NCBI RefSeq assembly: GCF_016625195.1
Contig: NZ_JACVUP010000003.1
Location: forward strand, 62,001 to 126,000
Direction of reading: 5' to 3'
Length of the DNA: 64,000 nucleotides
Origin: Erwinia sp. S63
Lineage (GTDB): Bacteria; Pseudomonadota; Gammaproteobacteria; Enterobacterales; Enterobacteriaceae
This document shows, piece by piece, positions 1 to 8,814 of this stretch. The translations under genes and the position numbers were made by a program. The notes beneath the pieces are model-generated. The model was not told the DNA's origin, searched no databases, and saw only the letters and a list, made by a program, of their open reading frames with translations. Every line of letters starts with the position of its first letter. The stretch's first letter is position 1.

Positions 1-1566
1 GTCAGTTAACCAGGTATGGTCGAGACGGAACACGGCACCACGCGGATGCAGATGATAGCCGCCGACGTAATCACGGCTGGCAGCCAGCAAATCGAAGAAG
101 GTCGGAATCAGCGAAGGCACTTCGTCATGCATCAACTGTTGTGCTTTACCGTACAGCGTGGTGCGCTGGGCATCATCGTTGGTTTCACGGGCAGCGTTGA
201 CCGCGCTATCGAAATCGGCGTTGTTCCAGCGGGTTTCGTTCCATGATGCGGTCGAGGTATACAGCAGCGAGAACACCGCATCCGGCGTCGGTTGCATGTT
301 GTAGAAGCCGACGTAGAAGTTGCCTTTTTTCCATACCTGATCGAGATAAGTGCTGTGCGCCATGGTCTGCACATCAATGCGGAAGCCGCCCTGCTTGGCC
401 ATCTCACGTAGCGCAATACCCAACTGAGTGCGAGTAGCCGGTTTATCCGAGGCAATCAGCGTCAAATCGAGGCCGTTGGGATATCCCGCATCCGCCAGTA
501 ACGCCTTGGCTTTGCTGTAATCCACCGCTTTTTTCGCCAGATTGGCGAAGTAAGGGTAAGAAGCGTTGATTGGCGTATCGTTGCCGGCTGAACCCAAACC
601 ATCCGCCACGAAATCGACTGACGCCTGACGATCCACGCACAGTGCCAGCGCCTGACGCACGCGCACATCGTTAAAAGGCTTCTGATCGCAGCCCATGTTC
701 ACATTCAGGAACTGACCCGAGGCCACGCGCAGCGGCAACACGCCAGACGATTTAGAAAGGCGGGCAAACTCACTCGACTGTGCGCTTAGCATCAAGTCGG
801 TATCGCCGGAGATAAGGGCCGAGCTTTCCGCGATGCCATCGGGATAGACCACCACTTCCACGCCATCCAGATACGGGCGCGCCGGATCGTAGTAATGCGG
901 GTTGCGCTTCACCACAATTTTGCGTTCAGGATCGTAAGAGACCAGCTGGAACGGACCGGCACCGAGCGAGGCTTTGGTGAGTTTGTCGTACTGACCCTGC
1001 GCAATGCTGGCGGGAATGATTTTGGCATCGGGATAGGCCAGCATCACCGGCAGGTCAGCGTAAGGGGCATCGGTTTCGATCAGCACGGTGTTGGCATCTT
1101 TGGCACTCACCGCTTTGATCGGACCGATGTTATGCAGGGCCGGAGAAGCATTCTTTGGATCCAGCAGCGCCTGCAAACTGGCCACCACATCTGCTGAGGT
1201 TAAGGCCGTGCCGTCACTGAACTTGAGGTTTGGACGCAGGGTGAAGGTCCACTGCTTCAAATCAGCACTCGCCTGCCAGGATTGCGCCAAATCCGCTTCG
1301 GCCTTCATCTCCTGAGTCAAACGCGTTAAGCCGCTGTACAACAACTCCGCGACCAGATACTCGGGATTGACGCGCACCTGATGCGGATTCAGCACGCTGA
1401 CCGCCTGATCGACACTAATACGTAACACGCCGCCTTTACGTGGCGTGCCGCCCGGCGTCGCGCTGGCCACCGCTGCGGCATGGGCCGAGAACGACCAGGG
1501 CAGCATCGCCGCACTGGTCAGAGCGGTAGAGCTGGCAATAAACTGTCTGCGGTTTAACCCTTTCAT
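1..1566 (-). CDS. ABC transporter periplasmic binding protein, peptide/opine type (SBP_bac_5), 3' end outside window
   Basis: Binding protein that would deliver oligopeptides or related solutes to a Dpp/Opp-type ABC importer. The reading frame starts at an ATG and runs without a stop to base 1 (522 codons), so only the last residues should be missing. Residues 5-12 read NRRQFIAS followed by a hydrophobic stretch and AHA, a twin-arginine export signal rather than a plain Sec signal. Family features include KGGVLRISVDQ after the signal, a LKFSDGT motif and a late DEVPSLIPTF. It lies 30 bp downstream of an M20 peptidase on the same strand, suggesting import and hydrolysis of a peptide-like substrate. 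Permease and ATPase genes, if present, are beyond the left edge. Substrate unknown. Confidence 0.87.
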   Translation of the reverse strand, partial: MKGLNRRQFIASSTALTSAAMLPWSFSAHAAAVASATPGGTPRKGGVLRISVDQAVSVLNPHQVRVNPEYLVAELLYSGLTRLTQEMKAEADLAQSWQASADLKQWTFTLRPNLKFSDGTALTSADVVASLQALLDPKNASPALHNIGPIKAVSAKDANTVLIETDAPYADLPVMLAYPDAKIIPASIAQGQYDKLTKASLGAGPFQLVSYDPERKIVVKRNPHYYDPARPYLDGVEVVVYPDGIAESSALISGDTDLMLSAQSSEFARLSKSSGVLPLRVASGQFLNVNMGCDQKPFNDVRVRQALALCVDRQASVDFVADGLGSAGNDTPINASYPYFANLAKKAVDYSKAKALLADAGYPNGLDLTLIASDKPATRTQLGIALREMAKQGGFRIDVQTMAHSTYLDQVWKKGNFYVGFYNMQPTPDAVFSLLYTSTASWNETRWNNADFDSAVNAARETNDDAQRTTLYGKAQQLMHDEVPSLIPTFFDLLAASRDYVGGYHLHPRGAVFRLDHTWLTD

Positions 1567-1596
1567 CGCGCACATCTTCTCTTCCTCGTTAGTTTG

Positions 1597-2877
1597 TTAA
1601 ATACCCTGGGTTGGCTGAAACTCATCGGCGAGATACGCCAGAATGGACTGCGAAAGTGCTATAACATCTGCCATCGTTGTGAACTCATCGGCGGCATGAA
1701 TGCGGTTATCGGGGCGGGCTAATCCGCCCAAGAGAATTTCCTGAATACCGGCCTGCTGAACCCAACCCATATCCGAACTGGTTGAGGATCCCCAGGGTTT
1801 AAACTCCTCCGCTTTAAAACCAAATCCCTGACTCAGTGCGGCCTGCCAGCGTGGCCAGTGCGGGCCATCAGGATTGGCCACCGGGGCCAGATGACCAATC
1901 ATTTGCACGCTGACATCAAGCGCTGGGCTGCCTTGCATCGCTTTTTGGATGCAGTGGGTCAACTCCTGCCAGACGTTGTCAAACGCCTCTTCCGGGGCAT
2001 AACGTCGATTGATCAGCAGTTCGAAACGTTCGGGGATGGTTGAGCCTTTGCTGCCACCCTGTGCGGCAGCCAGCGTCAACAGTGAGGTCAGCGGTTTGTC
2101 CTGATAATGCGGCGGCGCAGGCATTGCCGAGGTGCGCCGTTCCACTTCGCCTTTCAGTTGATAAAGCGCGTTCATCAGCGGCAGCGCAGCTTCGATGGCG
2201 TTGATGCCATGCAGCGGATCGCCAGAATGCGCGGAACGCCCGGTAATAATGATTTTGAGATCGATACTGCCAAAGCAGCCCGCCCAGATGCGTGGCACTG
2301 CGCCACCGTTGAAGCTCAACAGATGCCCAGCGAAGCGCTTCTGTTCCGCGAGGTAACGAATACCGGGATACAACCCGCCCTCTTCATCGGTACAAAGCAG
2401 AAAGACCGGATTGAAACGCAGCGGCAGATTGCAGGCCTGCGCTGCACGGATCGCCGCCATCGCCGCCACGATCGTCCCTTTCATGTCCGCCGCGCCGCGC
2501 CCAAACAACTTACCTTCGGCCACTGTCAGTGCCAGCGGAGGAAATCGCCAGCCATCTCCCGCAGGCACCGTATCGGTGTGAAAGTAGAGATTGCAGTTTT
2601 CGGCCGCGCCACAGTTAAGCGTTGCCAGCAAATTCACTCGCTCGCCGGATGCGCTGCCATCGGGCGCTTGCCAGAGATCCTCCGGCACTGAAACACGCTC
2701 AAAGCTAAAGTGCATTGGCGTTAACAACTGCGTCATCAGATCGGCAAATTGCCCATAGCCATTGCCCGGTGGAAAACAGGTATCCACGGCCAGCATGCGC
2801 TGCATATCGTCAGTTATCTGTGCGGTGTCATCCGCAATGGTCTCTAACGCACTGTTAAGGCGAGAATTCTGCAACAT
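1597..2877 (-). CDS. M20 family metallopeptidase (ArgE/DapE-like amidohydrolase)
   Basis: Predicted cytoplasmic di-zinc hydrolase cleaving an N-acyl or peptide amide bond. Visible M20 motifs in order: HTDTVPAG (first metal His/Asp), GRGAADMKG (bridging Asp), CTDEEGG (catalytic Glu-Glu), the dimerisation-domain signature GRSAHSGDP, and a C-terminal DNRIHAADE with the last metal His. About 426 residues, normal for the family. I chose the ATG at 2877; an in-frame TTG lies 51 bp upstream but would place the start inside a palindrome shared with the divergent GntR gene. It is first in an operon with the binding protein downstream. ArgE, DapE and generic acyl-amino-acid hydrolases are all possible; the exact substrate cannot be read. 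Confidence 0.88.
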   Translation of the reverse strand: MLQNSRLNSALETIADDTAQITDDMQRMLAVDTCFPPGNGYGQFADLMTQLLTPMHFSFERVSVPEDLWQAPDGSASGERVNLLATLNCGAAENCNLYFHTDTVPAGDGWRFPPLALTVAEGKLFGRGAADMKGTIVAAMAAIRAAQACNLPLRFNPVFLLCTDEEGGLYPGIRYLAEQKRFAGHLLSFNGGAVPRIWAGCFGSIDLKIIITGRSAHSGDPLHGINAIEAALPLMNALYQLKGEVERRTSAMPAPPHYQDKPLTSLLTLAAAQGGSKGSTIPERFELLINRRYAPEEAFDNVWQELTHCIQKAMQGSPALDVSVQMIGHLAPVANPDGPHWPRWQAALSQGFGFKAEEFKPWGSSTSSDMGWVQQAGIQEILLGGLARPDNRIHAADEFTTMADVIALSQSILAYLADEFQPTQGI

Positions 2878-2891
2878 AGGATTATCGTCTG

Positions 2892-2923
2892 TTGTATTTC
2901 TATATAGTTTATAGATAATGCAA
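2892..2923. promoter_or_regulatory. 32-bp imperfect palindrome, likely operator of the GntR regulator
   Basis: Left arm TTGTATTTCTATA and right arm TATAGATAATGCAA are inverted complements apart from one substitution and one inserted base, around a 5-bp centre (TAGTT). It sits between the divergent M20 peptidase and GntR genes, where an autoregulator would bind. That it is the GntR operator is inference. Confidence 0.6.
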
Positions 2924-2956
2924 TTCAAGGACGCAGGTCAATCGGTAATCGGAAAC

Positions 2957-3727
2957 ATGCAAAAAAACTATGACGCAGACAGCACGCCGCAATTCTCTCG
3001 CTTAAGCGAAGGAGAAGGCGCGCCGTTGTATGAAGTGGTGAAACGCCATATCAGCGAATCGATCCTGCAGGGTGAGCTACCTGCGGGCACAATCCTGCCG
3101 AGTGAAAACAGCCTGGCGGCAAAGTTTGGCGTGTCGGTGGGAACAATACGTAAAGCGCTGGCGGCGTTGACCACCGAAGGGATGTTGATGCGCCGTCGCA
3201 AGACCGGCACGGTGGTGACTGGCTGGGCACCGCTGCACAACCTGAGCCACTTTTTCCAGTATTTTCGCCTGCACGATAAAAGCGGCGGATTACTACATTC
3301 AGAAACGACACTGCTGGATTATCAGTTGAGTCAAGCTAACGAGCGGGAAGCAGAAAAACTGCAGATCGCCGCCGGAGATGACGTGATACGCCTGAAACGT
3401 TCGCGTCGGGTCAAAGGCATTGCCGCCATGCATGAAACGCTGATATTGCCTGCTGCGCGTCTGCCTGATTTCCCTCCGGCAGAACACTTACCGCCGCTGC
3501 TCTATCGCTTTCTGTTCGAACATTACGATGTGCGAGTGGCAGCGGTACGTGAGCAGATTACGGCACAGTTGGCGAACGAAGAAGATGCGACATTGCTGGA
3601 GCTGGCATTGCCGCACGCGGTGATGGTGATTGATGAAGTGTCTTTTGACCAGAGTGCGATCCCCGTGATCCTGGCGCATCATCGTTTCAGCACCGAGCAC
3701 TTCATGTATGTGAATGAAGTACGGTAA
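2957..3727 (+). CDS. GntR-family transcriptional regulator (HutC subfamily, UTRA domain)
   Basis: DNA-binding regulator. An N-terminal winged helix-turn-helix (about residues 23-87) carries the family pattern LPSENSLAAKFGVSVGTIR, with a recognition helix and wing reading MRRRKTGTVV. The remainder, with LKRSRRVKGIAAMHETL and a conserved DEVSFD strand, fits a UTRA effector-binding domain of HutC-type regulators. An in-frame ATG 39 bp upstream is possible but overlaps the palindrome, so the ATG at 2957 is preferred. Divergent from the peptidase/binding-protein operon, which it probably represses until the imported compound or a product binds. No unusual features. Confidence 0.88.
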   Translation: MQKNYDADSTPQFSRLSEGEGAPLYEVVKRHISESILQGELPAGTILPSENSLAAKFGVSVGTIRKALAALTTEGMLMRRRKTGTVVTGWAPLHNLSHFFQYFRLHDKSGGLLHSETTLLDYQLSQANEREAEKLQIAAGDDVIRLKRSRRVKGIAAMHETLILPAARLPDFPPAEHLPPLLYRFLFEHYDVRVAAVREQITAQLANEEDATLLELALPHAVMVIDEVSFDQSAIPVILAHHRFSTEHFMYVNEVR

Positions 3728-3733
3728 AACGGT

Positions 3734-3763
3734 TTCCCGCCCTGCAATTTTGCAGGGCGGGAA
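3734..3763. terminator. 13-bp perfect stem-loop between convergent genes
   Basis: TTCCCGCCCTGCA pairs exactly with TGCAGGGCGGGAA around a 4-nt loop. No strong T-tract follows on the plus strand; a short TTTT follows slightly downstream on the minus strand. Probably serves as a shared terminator for the GntR gene and the convergent proX. Confidence 0.6.
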
Positions 3764-3789
3764 CCAGATGCCTGGAGACGCTAACGGCG

Positions 3790-4788
3790 TTATTTCGCTG
3801 CGGCGGCGGCCTGCTTCACCCAGCCATCAAACATGGCCTGGTGCGCATGAATCCAGCCATCCACGTGGCGTTGAATGTCTTCGCTGGACGATTCTCCCTG
3901 ATGCATCCGCTGGTTCTGCGCATTAACATCCCTTAGCGGCAGTTTAACGATCTCAAACAGTTTCGCAGCCGCTGGATTTTTTTCTGCCCAGGCTTTATTG
4001 GCCACCACATGTTCATTATTCGGTTTGAAGCCATAATTCTTGCCATTAGGCAGCGTGGTATCTTCATTTTTCTGCGAGCCCGGCGTGACAGAATGTGGCA
4101 CCGTTAACCAGACCACATCTTTGCCCGGTTTTAATTCGTCACTGACCCAGTAAGGCGTCCAGGTGAAATAGAGCACCGGATTACCCGCTTTATAGCGGGT
4201 CAACGTATCGGCAATAATCGCAGAATAATTACCCTGATTCTGCTGCACCGTATTACTCAGACCATAAGCATCAATTTGTGCATTAATCACCTGACCACAC
4301 ACCCAACCTGGATTACATCCCGCCAGGTCGGCTTTGCCATCCCCGTTAGCATCAAAAAGTTTAGCCAGCTTCGGATCTTTCAGCTGGGATATATCGGTAA
4401 TGTGATATTTGTCAGCGGTCTTCTTATCGATAAGATAACCTTGCGCGGCACCGCTGATATAGGTGCCTTTGCGGTAAAATTTTGTATCCCCACCTGCTGC
4501 GTTGTACATATCTTTTTGCAGCGGTTCCCAGTTGACCGCCATGTAAGTGGCATCGCCCGCAGCAATCGCGGTGTAAGCGACGTTGTAATCCACTTCTTCC
4601 GTGGGTTTAACCTCGTAGCCCAGTTTTTCCAGCGCTCTGTTAATCAGCCCCGTCTGGAATGACTCTTCCGGCAAAGTACTTTGTACCGGGGAGACCGTCA
4701 CACCTTTACCCGGCAAATCGGCAGCAAACAGTGTCGGTGAACTGATTAACGCAGTGAGGGAAATCGCGAGTAGATTTTTCCTGGTCAT
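3790..4788 (-). CDS. proX: Glycine betaine/proline betaine binding protein ProX, orphan copy
   Basis: Periplasmic betaine-binding protein of the osmotic-stress importer ProU (ProVWX). The precursor begins with a Sec signal ending [10 protein letters not shown]. Long stretches recall E. coli Pro[60 protein letters not shown] and KPGKDVVWL. The aromatic-cage tryptophans (in AVNWEPL, NPGWVC and TWTPYW) and the disulphide pair (CNPGWVC) are present, so betaine binding should be intact. Length (332) matches the family. No proV or proW gene is nearby, so it must use a remote importer or act as an alternative binding protein. The 5' region is a long non-coding stretch of over 300 bp. Confidence 0.95.
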   Translation of the reverse strand: MTRKNLLAISLTALISSPTLFAADLPGKGVTVSPVQSTLPEESFQTGLINRALEKLGYEVKPTEEVDYNVAYTAIAAGDATYMAVNWEPLQKDMYNAAGGDTKFYRKGTYISGAAQGYLIDKKTADKYHITDISQLKDPKLAKLFDANGDGKADLAGCNPGWVCGQVINAQIDAYGLSNTVQQNQGNYSAIIADTLTRYKAGNPVLYFTWTPYWVSDELKPGKDVVWLTVPHSVTPGSQKNEDTTLPNGKNYGFKPNNEHVVANKAWAEKNPAAAKLFEIVKLPLRDVNAQNQRMHQGESSSEDIQRHVDGWIHAHQAMFDGWVKQAAAAAK

Positions 4789-5105
4789 AATTTAAAACCT
4801 TATTATTTTGATCGATGCCAGCAAATGGCGTGAGAATATCCCTCTGCAGTGAAGAGAGATGAAATGCAGCTGTCAGTAAAAGTTTAAAAGCAGAATATTA
4901 CTGTTGCAGATAGTGACGTGCGTAACGAAGGCGGGTGTTGTAGGTGGAGAAAAAAGATAAGTCAGAATTCATCATTATGATATCTGGTGACAGACCTTGG
5001 TTCCTGTTATCAGGTCCGCGACATTCACTCCGGTAAATTAATCGTGCAGTTACCATAACACATTATTTTCGAGCTGCAACCGCTAATGGAATATTAGCAG
5101 CGATG
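4789..5105. other. Non-coding region upstream of proX
   Basis: About 320 bp without a convincing gene. It must contain the proX promoter, but I could not pick one with confidence. Near the distal end GCTAAT and ATTAGC form a small inverted repeat (5082-5098) next to the terminator of the neighbouring operon. Nothing else stands out. Confidence 0.5.
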
Positions 5106-5136
5106 AAAAAGGGATGCCAAACAGGCCATCCCTTTT
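5106..5136 (-). terminator. Rho-independent terminator of the YfcC-type operon
   Basis: On the minus strand a 10-bp stem AAAAGGGATG / CATCCCTTTT is followed by a run of T. It begins 15 bases beyond the stop codon of the transporter gene. Confidence 0.82.
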
Positions 5137-5151
5137 GTCAGGGGAAAATAT

Positions 5152-6552
5152 TTAGAACGGACCCCAGTTTATCGCCACACCAATCAGCAGCGTCACCACG
5201 CAAATCGCAAACCAGATGGCGACGACCGGTGCCACGAATTTAAGCCATTTGCCAAACGAGATATTGGCGGTGGCCAGCGCGGCCATCAGCACGCCGGAGG
5301 TCGGACTGATGGAGTTAACAATCCCCTCGCCCAACAACACCGTTTGCACCGTGACCTGACGCGTCAGGCCCAGGTTATCGCCTAACGGTGAGAAGATCGG
5401 AATCAAAAGCGCAGACTCGCCCGAACCGGATGAAATGCCAAAGTGCATCAGCGCGGCACTGACAAACATCCCTACGGCAGCAATCGCAGGCGGCACCGGT
5501 GCCAGCAAGTCTGACAGGAAGCCAACAATCGGATCGAGGATATTGCCCTGTTGCAGCACCACCGAAATCGCACCTGCCATCCCGACGATAAAGCCGCCTT
5601 TGACCAGTTGAGAGCAGCCGGACAGGAAGGTGTTAGCAATCGCAGAACCGGACAAACGACCAATTAAACCCACCATAATCGACAGGATGATAAACATCGC
5701 CGACATCTCATTGGTGGCCCAATGCAGCTGCACGGTGCCGACCATAAACAGAATCAGCGTCACCGCGCAGGTCAGCAGAACCAGTTTATGACGGCCGGTA
5801 ATCGCCAGCGGTTCAGCGCTTTCCACCGCAGTGTCCACGCGCACCTGACCATTTTTACGCATGCGCTTCACGGTAATAATCAGGTAAATCGCCACCGTTA
5901 ACACAAACAGCAGGTTAGTAATGCCGCGCAGTAACATGCCTGAGAACAGCGGCAACTGCGCCAGATGCTGTGTCAGACCGGTGGTGGCCGGGCCGAGGAA
6001 TGCTACGTTGAACCCTGCCGCGCAGGTCAGATAGATCAGCGCCATGCCGATTACCGGCGGTAAGCCTAACGACCGCGCCACCAGCAGGCCAATCGGCACA
6101 AAAGCCACCACCGAGTTTTGCACCACGCCGGTACTGCCGAGAATGGCAAAGATCACTGCGAAAATCAGGATCAAACGGGTATCGCTGATTTTGGTGCTGC
6201 GTGACAGCGAGTTCAGCGCAGTGGTAATCGCGCCGGTGGCTTCAATCACCGCCAGCAATCCGCCGGTAAACAGAATCAGGAAAATGATCGGTGCCGCTTT
6301 GATCACGCCCTGCACGATGGCCATGAAAATTTCGCCGGGATAAACACCCGTGCGCGCCACTTCATGCAGACTGCCTTTAATGGCAAAGGTCACGCCATTA
6401 CGGGTTTCGTGATCGAATTTGCCTGCCGGGATGATCCAGGTGGCAACTGCCGCCAGCACCAGGATGATAAACAGCAGCAGGTAGGGACTTTGCTCGCTTT
6501 TCGCTGGCGCAGGTTGCATCGCCGCATTTTTATCGACATTAACTTGTGACAT
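5152..6552 (-). CDS. YfcC-type membrane transporter (C4-dicarboxylate anaerobic carrier-like family)
   Basis: Inner-membrane secondary transporter with about a dozen hydrophobic segments. After a short hydrophilic N-terminus it reads LAAVATWIIPAGKFDHE, a hallmark of the YfcC/ArcD-like family; GSTGVVQNSVVAFVPIG and SISPTSGVLMAAL are other conserved helix-loop patches. Two ATG codons are available; the ATG at 6552 is preferred because GGGAG lies 6 bases upstream, whereas it directly abuts the other ATG at 6558. The start overlaps the end of the carboxypeptidase-like gene by 14 bp, so the two are translationally coupled. With a glutamate-carboxypeptidase-like partner it probably imports an acylated amino acid or dipeptide. 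The substrate is unknown. Confidence 0.86.
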   Translation of the reverse strand: MSQVNVDKNAAMQPAPAKSEQSPYLLLFIILVLAAVATWIIPAGKFDHETRNGVTFAIKGSLHEVARTGVYPGEIFMAIVQGVIKAAPIIFLILFTGGLLAVIEATGAITTALNSLSRSTKISDTRLILIFAVIFAILGSTGVVQNSVVAFVPIGLLVARSLGLPPVIGMALIYLTCAAGFNVAFLGPATTGLTQHLAQLPLFSGMLLRGITNLLFVLTVAIYLIITVKRMRKNGQVRVDTAVESAEPLAITGRHKLVLLTCAVTLILFMVGTVQLHWATNEMSAMFIILSIMVGLIGRLSGSAIANTFLSGCSQLVKGGFIVGMAGAISVVLQQGNILDPIVGFLSDLLAPVPPAIAAVGMFVSAALMHFGISSGSGESALLIPIFSPLGDNLGLTRQVTVQTVLLGEGIVNSISPTSGVLMAALATANISFGKWLKFVAPVVAIWFAICVVTLLIGVAINWGPF

Positions 6553-7678
6553 GGGCATCTCCCAGCATCAAACCCGCTACCAGCGCGGTGCGTGAGGCAA
6601 TATCGGCAATGATGATGTGCTCATGACGCGCATGAATACCTGCGCCAGTCGCGCCCAGACCATCCAGGGTTGGGATTCCCAACGCCGCGGTGAAGTTACC
6701 ATCGCTGCCGCCGCCCACCGATTGCCCGTCAACGCTGAAACCGATCTGTTGGGCCACGGCTTGCGCACGCTGCATGATCACCAGCGACTCGGCGCTCTGG
6801 CGCATCGGAGGACGTGATTGTGCGCCGGTAATCTCCAGCTTGATGCCGGGTAACTGCGGTTGAATCTGGGTGATTTTGGCGTGAATGCGCTGGGCTTCCT
6901 CTTCGCTGGTGACGCGCGTATCGATGCCCAGCACCGCTTTATCCGCCACCACGTTGATGCGGTTACCGCCTTGCGCAATGCCGACGTTGACGGTGGTGCC
7001 ACGCTCCGGTGCATTCAATCCATGCAGGAACAGCACCTGATGCGCCATCTCCTGCACCGCACTGATCCCTTCTTCAGGGTTGTTACCCGCATGCGCGGCC
7101 TGGCCAGTAATCGCGATTTGATATTGGCCCGTGCCTTTACGCGCAACCTTCAATGCACCGGTTCCGGCCACAGCGGGTTCCACCACCAGCACTTGCGATG
7201 ACCCCAGCGCATGGCGGGAGAGCCACTCGCTGGAGCTTGGGCTGCCGACTTCCTCATCACTGCCACACAGGAAGACGATACGTTTCCCTGCCAGCAAGTC
7301 GTGTTCTTTTAACGCGCGCGCCGCCCAGATCGACTGCACCAGGCCCGCTTTCATATCCAGAATACCAGGGCCGTAAAACTTGCCGTCTTCCTCGCCCATC
7401 GGCAATTCGCCTTCATCCCAGACGGTGTCAAAATGGCCCAGCACCACGGTTTGATCGTCGCCTGAGCCCAGCGTGAACTTGAGATGATTGCCGTAGTGTT
7501 CCTGTACATCGATTTCCGCATCAATACCCAGACGCTCGGCGAACAGGGCCTGCAGTACGTCGCCACAACGATCCACCGCCGCCTTGTTCATTGACGGTGA
7601 CTCTGCTGCCACCAGGGTTTTGATATCTGAGAGAATGTCGTCTGAATGCTGGTGCAAATAACTTATTATATTTTTCAT
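6539..7678 (-). CDS. M20 family peptidase, carboxypeptidase G2 (glutamate carboxypeptidase)-like
   Basis: Zinc-dependent hydrolase expected to release a C-terminal glutamate-like residue from an amide. Motifs in order: GHFDTVWDEG, GPGILDMKAG, SDEEVGSPSS, the lid-domain GQAAHAGNNPEEGI, and the terminal GIHARHEH holding the last metal ligand. No signal peptide is apparent, so it should act in the cytoplasm, unlike the secreted Pseudomonas enzyme. Start: the ATG at 7678 is favoured, with GAGG 9 bases upstream; the in-frame TTG further upstream has no ribosome site. It precedes the YfcC-type transporter with overlapping ends and is divergent from a LysR regulator. Confidence 0.88.
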   Translation of the reverse strand: MKNIISYLHQHSDDILSDIKTLVAAESPSMNKAAVDRCGDVLQALFAERLGIDAEIDVQEHYGNHLKFTLGSGDDQTVVLGHFDTVWDEGELPMGEEDGKFYGPGILDMKAGLVQSIWAARALKEHDLLAGKRIVFLCGSDEEVGSPSSSEWLSRHALGSSQVLVVEPAVAGTGALKVARKGTGQYQIAITGQAAHAGNNPEEGISAVQEMAHQVLFLHGLNAPERGTTVNVGIAQGGNRINVVADKAVLGIDTRVTSEEEAQRIHAKITQIQPQLPGIKLEITGAQSRPPMRQSAESLVIMQRAQAVAQQIGFSVDGQSVGGGSDGNFTAALGIPTLDGLGATGAGIHARHEHIIIADIASRTALVAGLMLGDAHVTS

Positions 7679-7750
7679 TACTTCTGTCCTCACCAAGTGA
7701 ATCCCGAGTATGAGGATAAAATTGCGCTTAAAAAATGGGTATAAAACGTT

Positions 7751-7780
7751 ATTATTGTTGACCTGAGAACAACAGATAAT
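7751..7780. promoter_or_regulatory. Inverted repeat, likely LysR-regulator binding site
   Basis: ATTATTGTTG and CAACAGATAAT form inverted arms (one extra base) around a 9-bp centre. It lies between the divergent peptidase/transporter operon and the LysR gene, 9 bp before the latter's start, consistent with an autoregulatory LysR site. Confidence 0.6.
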
Positions 7781-7788
7781 GAAAACCT

Positions 7789-8712
7789 ATGGCAATGCTG
7801 CTCTATCCTGACAAGTCCATAAGATACTTGTATGAAGTGGGTGTCCATGGCGGCATTCGTCGTGCGGCGGAAGCACTGGATGTGGATCCCGCGGCCATCA
7901 GTCGTCAGCTTTCGCAGCTGGCGCGCGATATGCAATTGCCTTTGCTGGAGCGTCGCGGACGTAATGTGGTGCTCACCGAAGCGGGGAAATTGCTGGCTGA
8001 GGATTATGCGCAAACGCATCAACGCAGAAGCCATCTGGAAAGACGTCTGCGTGATTTGCGCCATAAACGCGGCGGCTCGATCCGTATGCGTGTCGGCCAG
8101 GGGATGGTCGATGAGGTAGTGAAGTATGTCCTGCGGCCTTTTTCGCAAAGCTATCCTGAAGTGTTCATCGATATTTTATCAGGCGATATGCAGACCACGG
8201 TGAGCCTGATCACTCGTGGCGAAGTGGATATGGCCGTGGGTTTTGGCCCCCTTGGCCCGCCCGGCGTGAAGTGTCACAGTTATCTGCGCGGCCCCATCTG
8301 CGCCATTGTGCATCGTGATCACCCCATCGGATTGTATCAGCAGGTGGATGTCAGCGATCTCGCCGCTTATCCGCTAATTGGCATGGACAAAGACTTCGGC
8401 ATTCAGAGCTACATGAACGTCATGTTTAATCAGGAAGGATTGGTGTTCACGCCCGCCTACAGCTGCAACCTGTTTTCCAGTGCCATTGCGCTGAGCCAGG
8501 CGGGAATGGGCATTGCATTTATGACCACCAAAGTCGTTGAAGACGCGTTGACGTCGCGTAATCTGATCGCGGTGCCGATTAATCATCGCATCGCCCGCGA
8601 GAGCCAATGCCATCTGTTACGCAGCGCCGACCACCGCTTTACCCCTGCTGCACAGCATCTATGGCAGTTGCTGTGCCAGTTTTTTGAGGGCGGTTCACAT
8701 AACGCATCTTGA
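7789..8712 (+). CDS. LysR-family transcriptional regulator
   Basis: 307-residue regulator: N-terminal winged helix-turn-helix (about residues 10-70, with GGIRRAAEALDVDPAAISRQ and LLERRGRNVVLTEAGK) followed by a periplasmic-binding-like effector domain (GEVDMAVGFGPLG, SQAGMGIAFMT). Divergently oriented to the carboxypeptidase G2-like and YfcC genes, with a palindrome in the short gap, so it probably activates them. The ribosome site is weak and the ATG two codons downstream is an alternative start. Confidence 0.9.
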   Translation: MAMLLYPDKSIRYLYEVGVHGGIRRAAEALDVDPAAISRQLSQLARDMQLPLLERRGRNVVLTEAGKLLAEDYAQTHQRRSHLERRLRDLRHKRGGSIRMRVGQGMVDEVVKYVLRPFSQSYPEVFIDILSGDMQTTVSLITRGEVDMAVGFGPLGPPGVKCHSYLRGPICAIVHRDHPIGLYQQVDVSDLAAYPLIGMDKDFGIQSYMNVMFNQEGLVFTPAYSCNLFSSAIALSQAGMGIAFMTTKVVEDALTSRNLIAVPINHRIARESQCHLLRSADHRFTPAAQHLWQLLCQFFEGGSHNAS

Positions 8713-8765
8713 CGGATTTCCTGTGTCAGGCTGCGCCACATTCAACGCTGTCGGTAATCAATTAA

Positions 8766-8800
8766 TTAACGCTGGCGACGATTAATGCAGCCAGCGCTAA
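8766..8800. terminator. Stem-loop between convergent LysR and MFS genes
   Basis: TTAACGCTGGC pairs with GCCAGCGCTAA (one mismatch) around a 13-nt loop, 15 bases beyond the stop of the MFS gene. No long T-tract, so the terminator role is likely but not certain. Confidence 0.45.
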
Positions 8801-8814
8801 ATGGCGGTGAGCAT

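Noticed and set aside
2107..2691. Long plus-strand frame of 194 codons
   Set aside because: Antisense shadow of the M20 peptidase; composition rich in Arg/His, as expected of such shadows.
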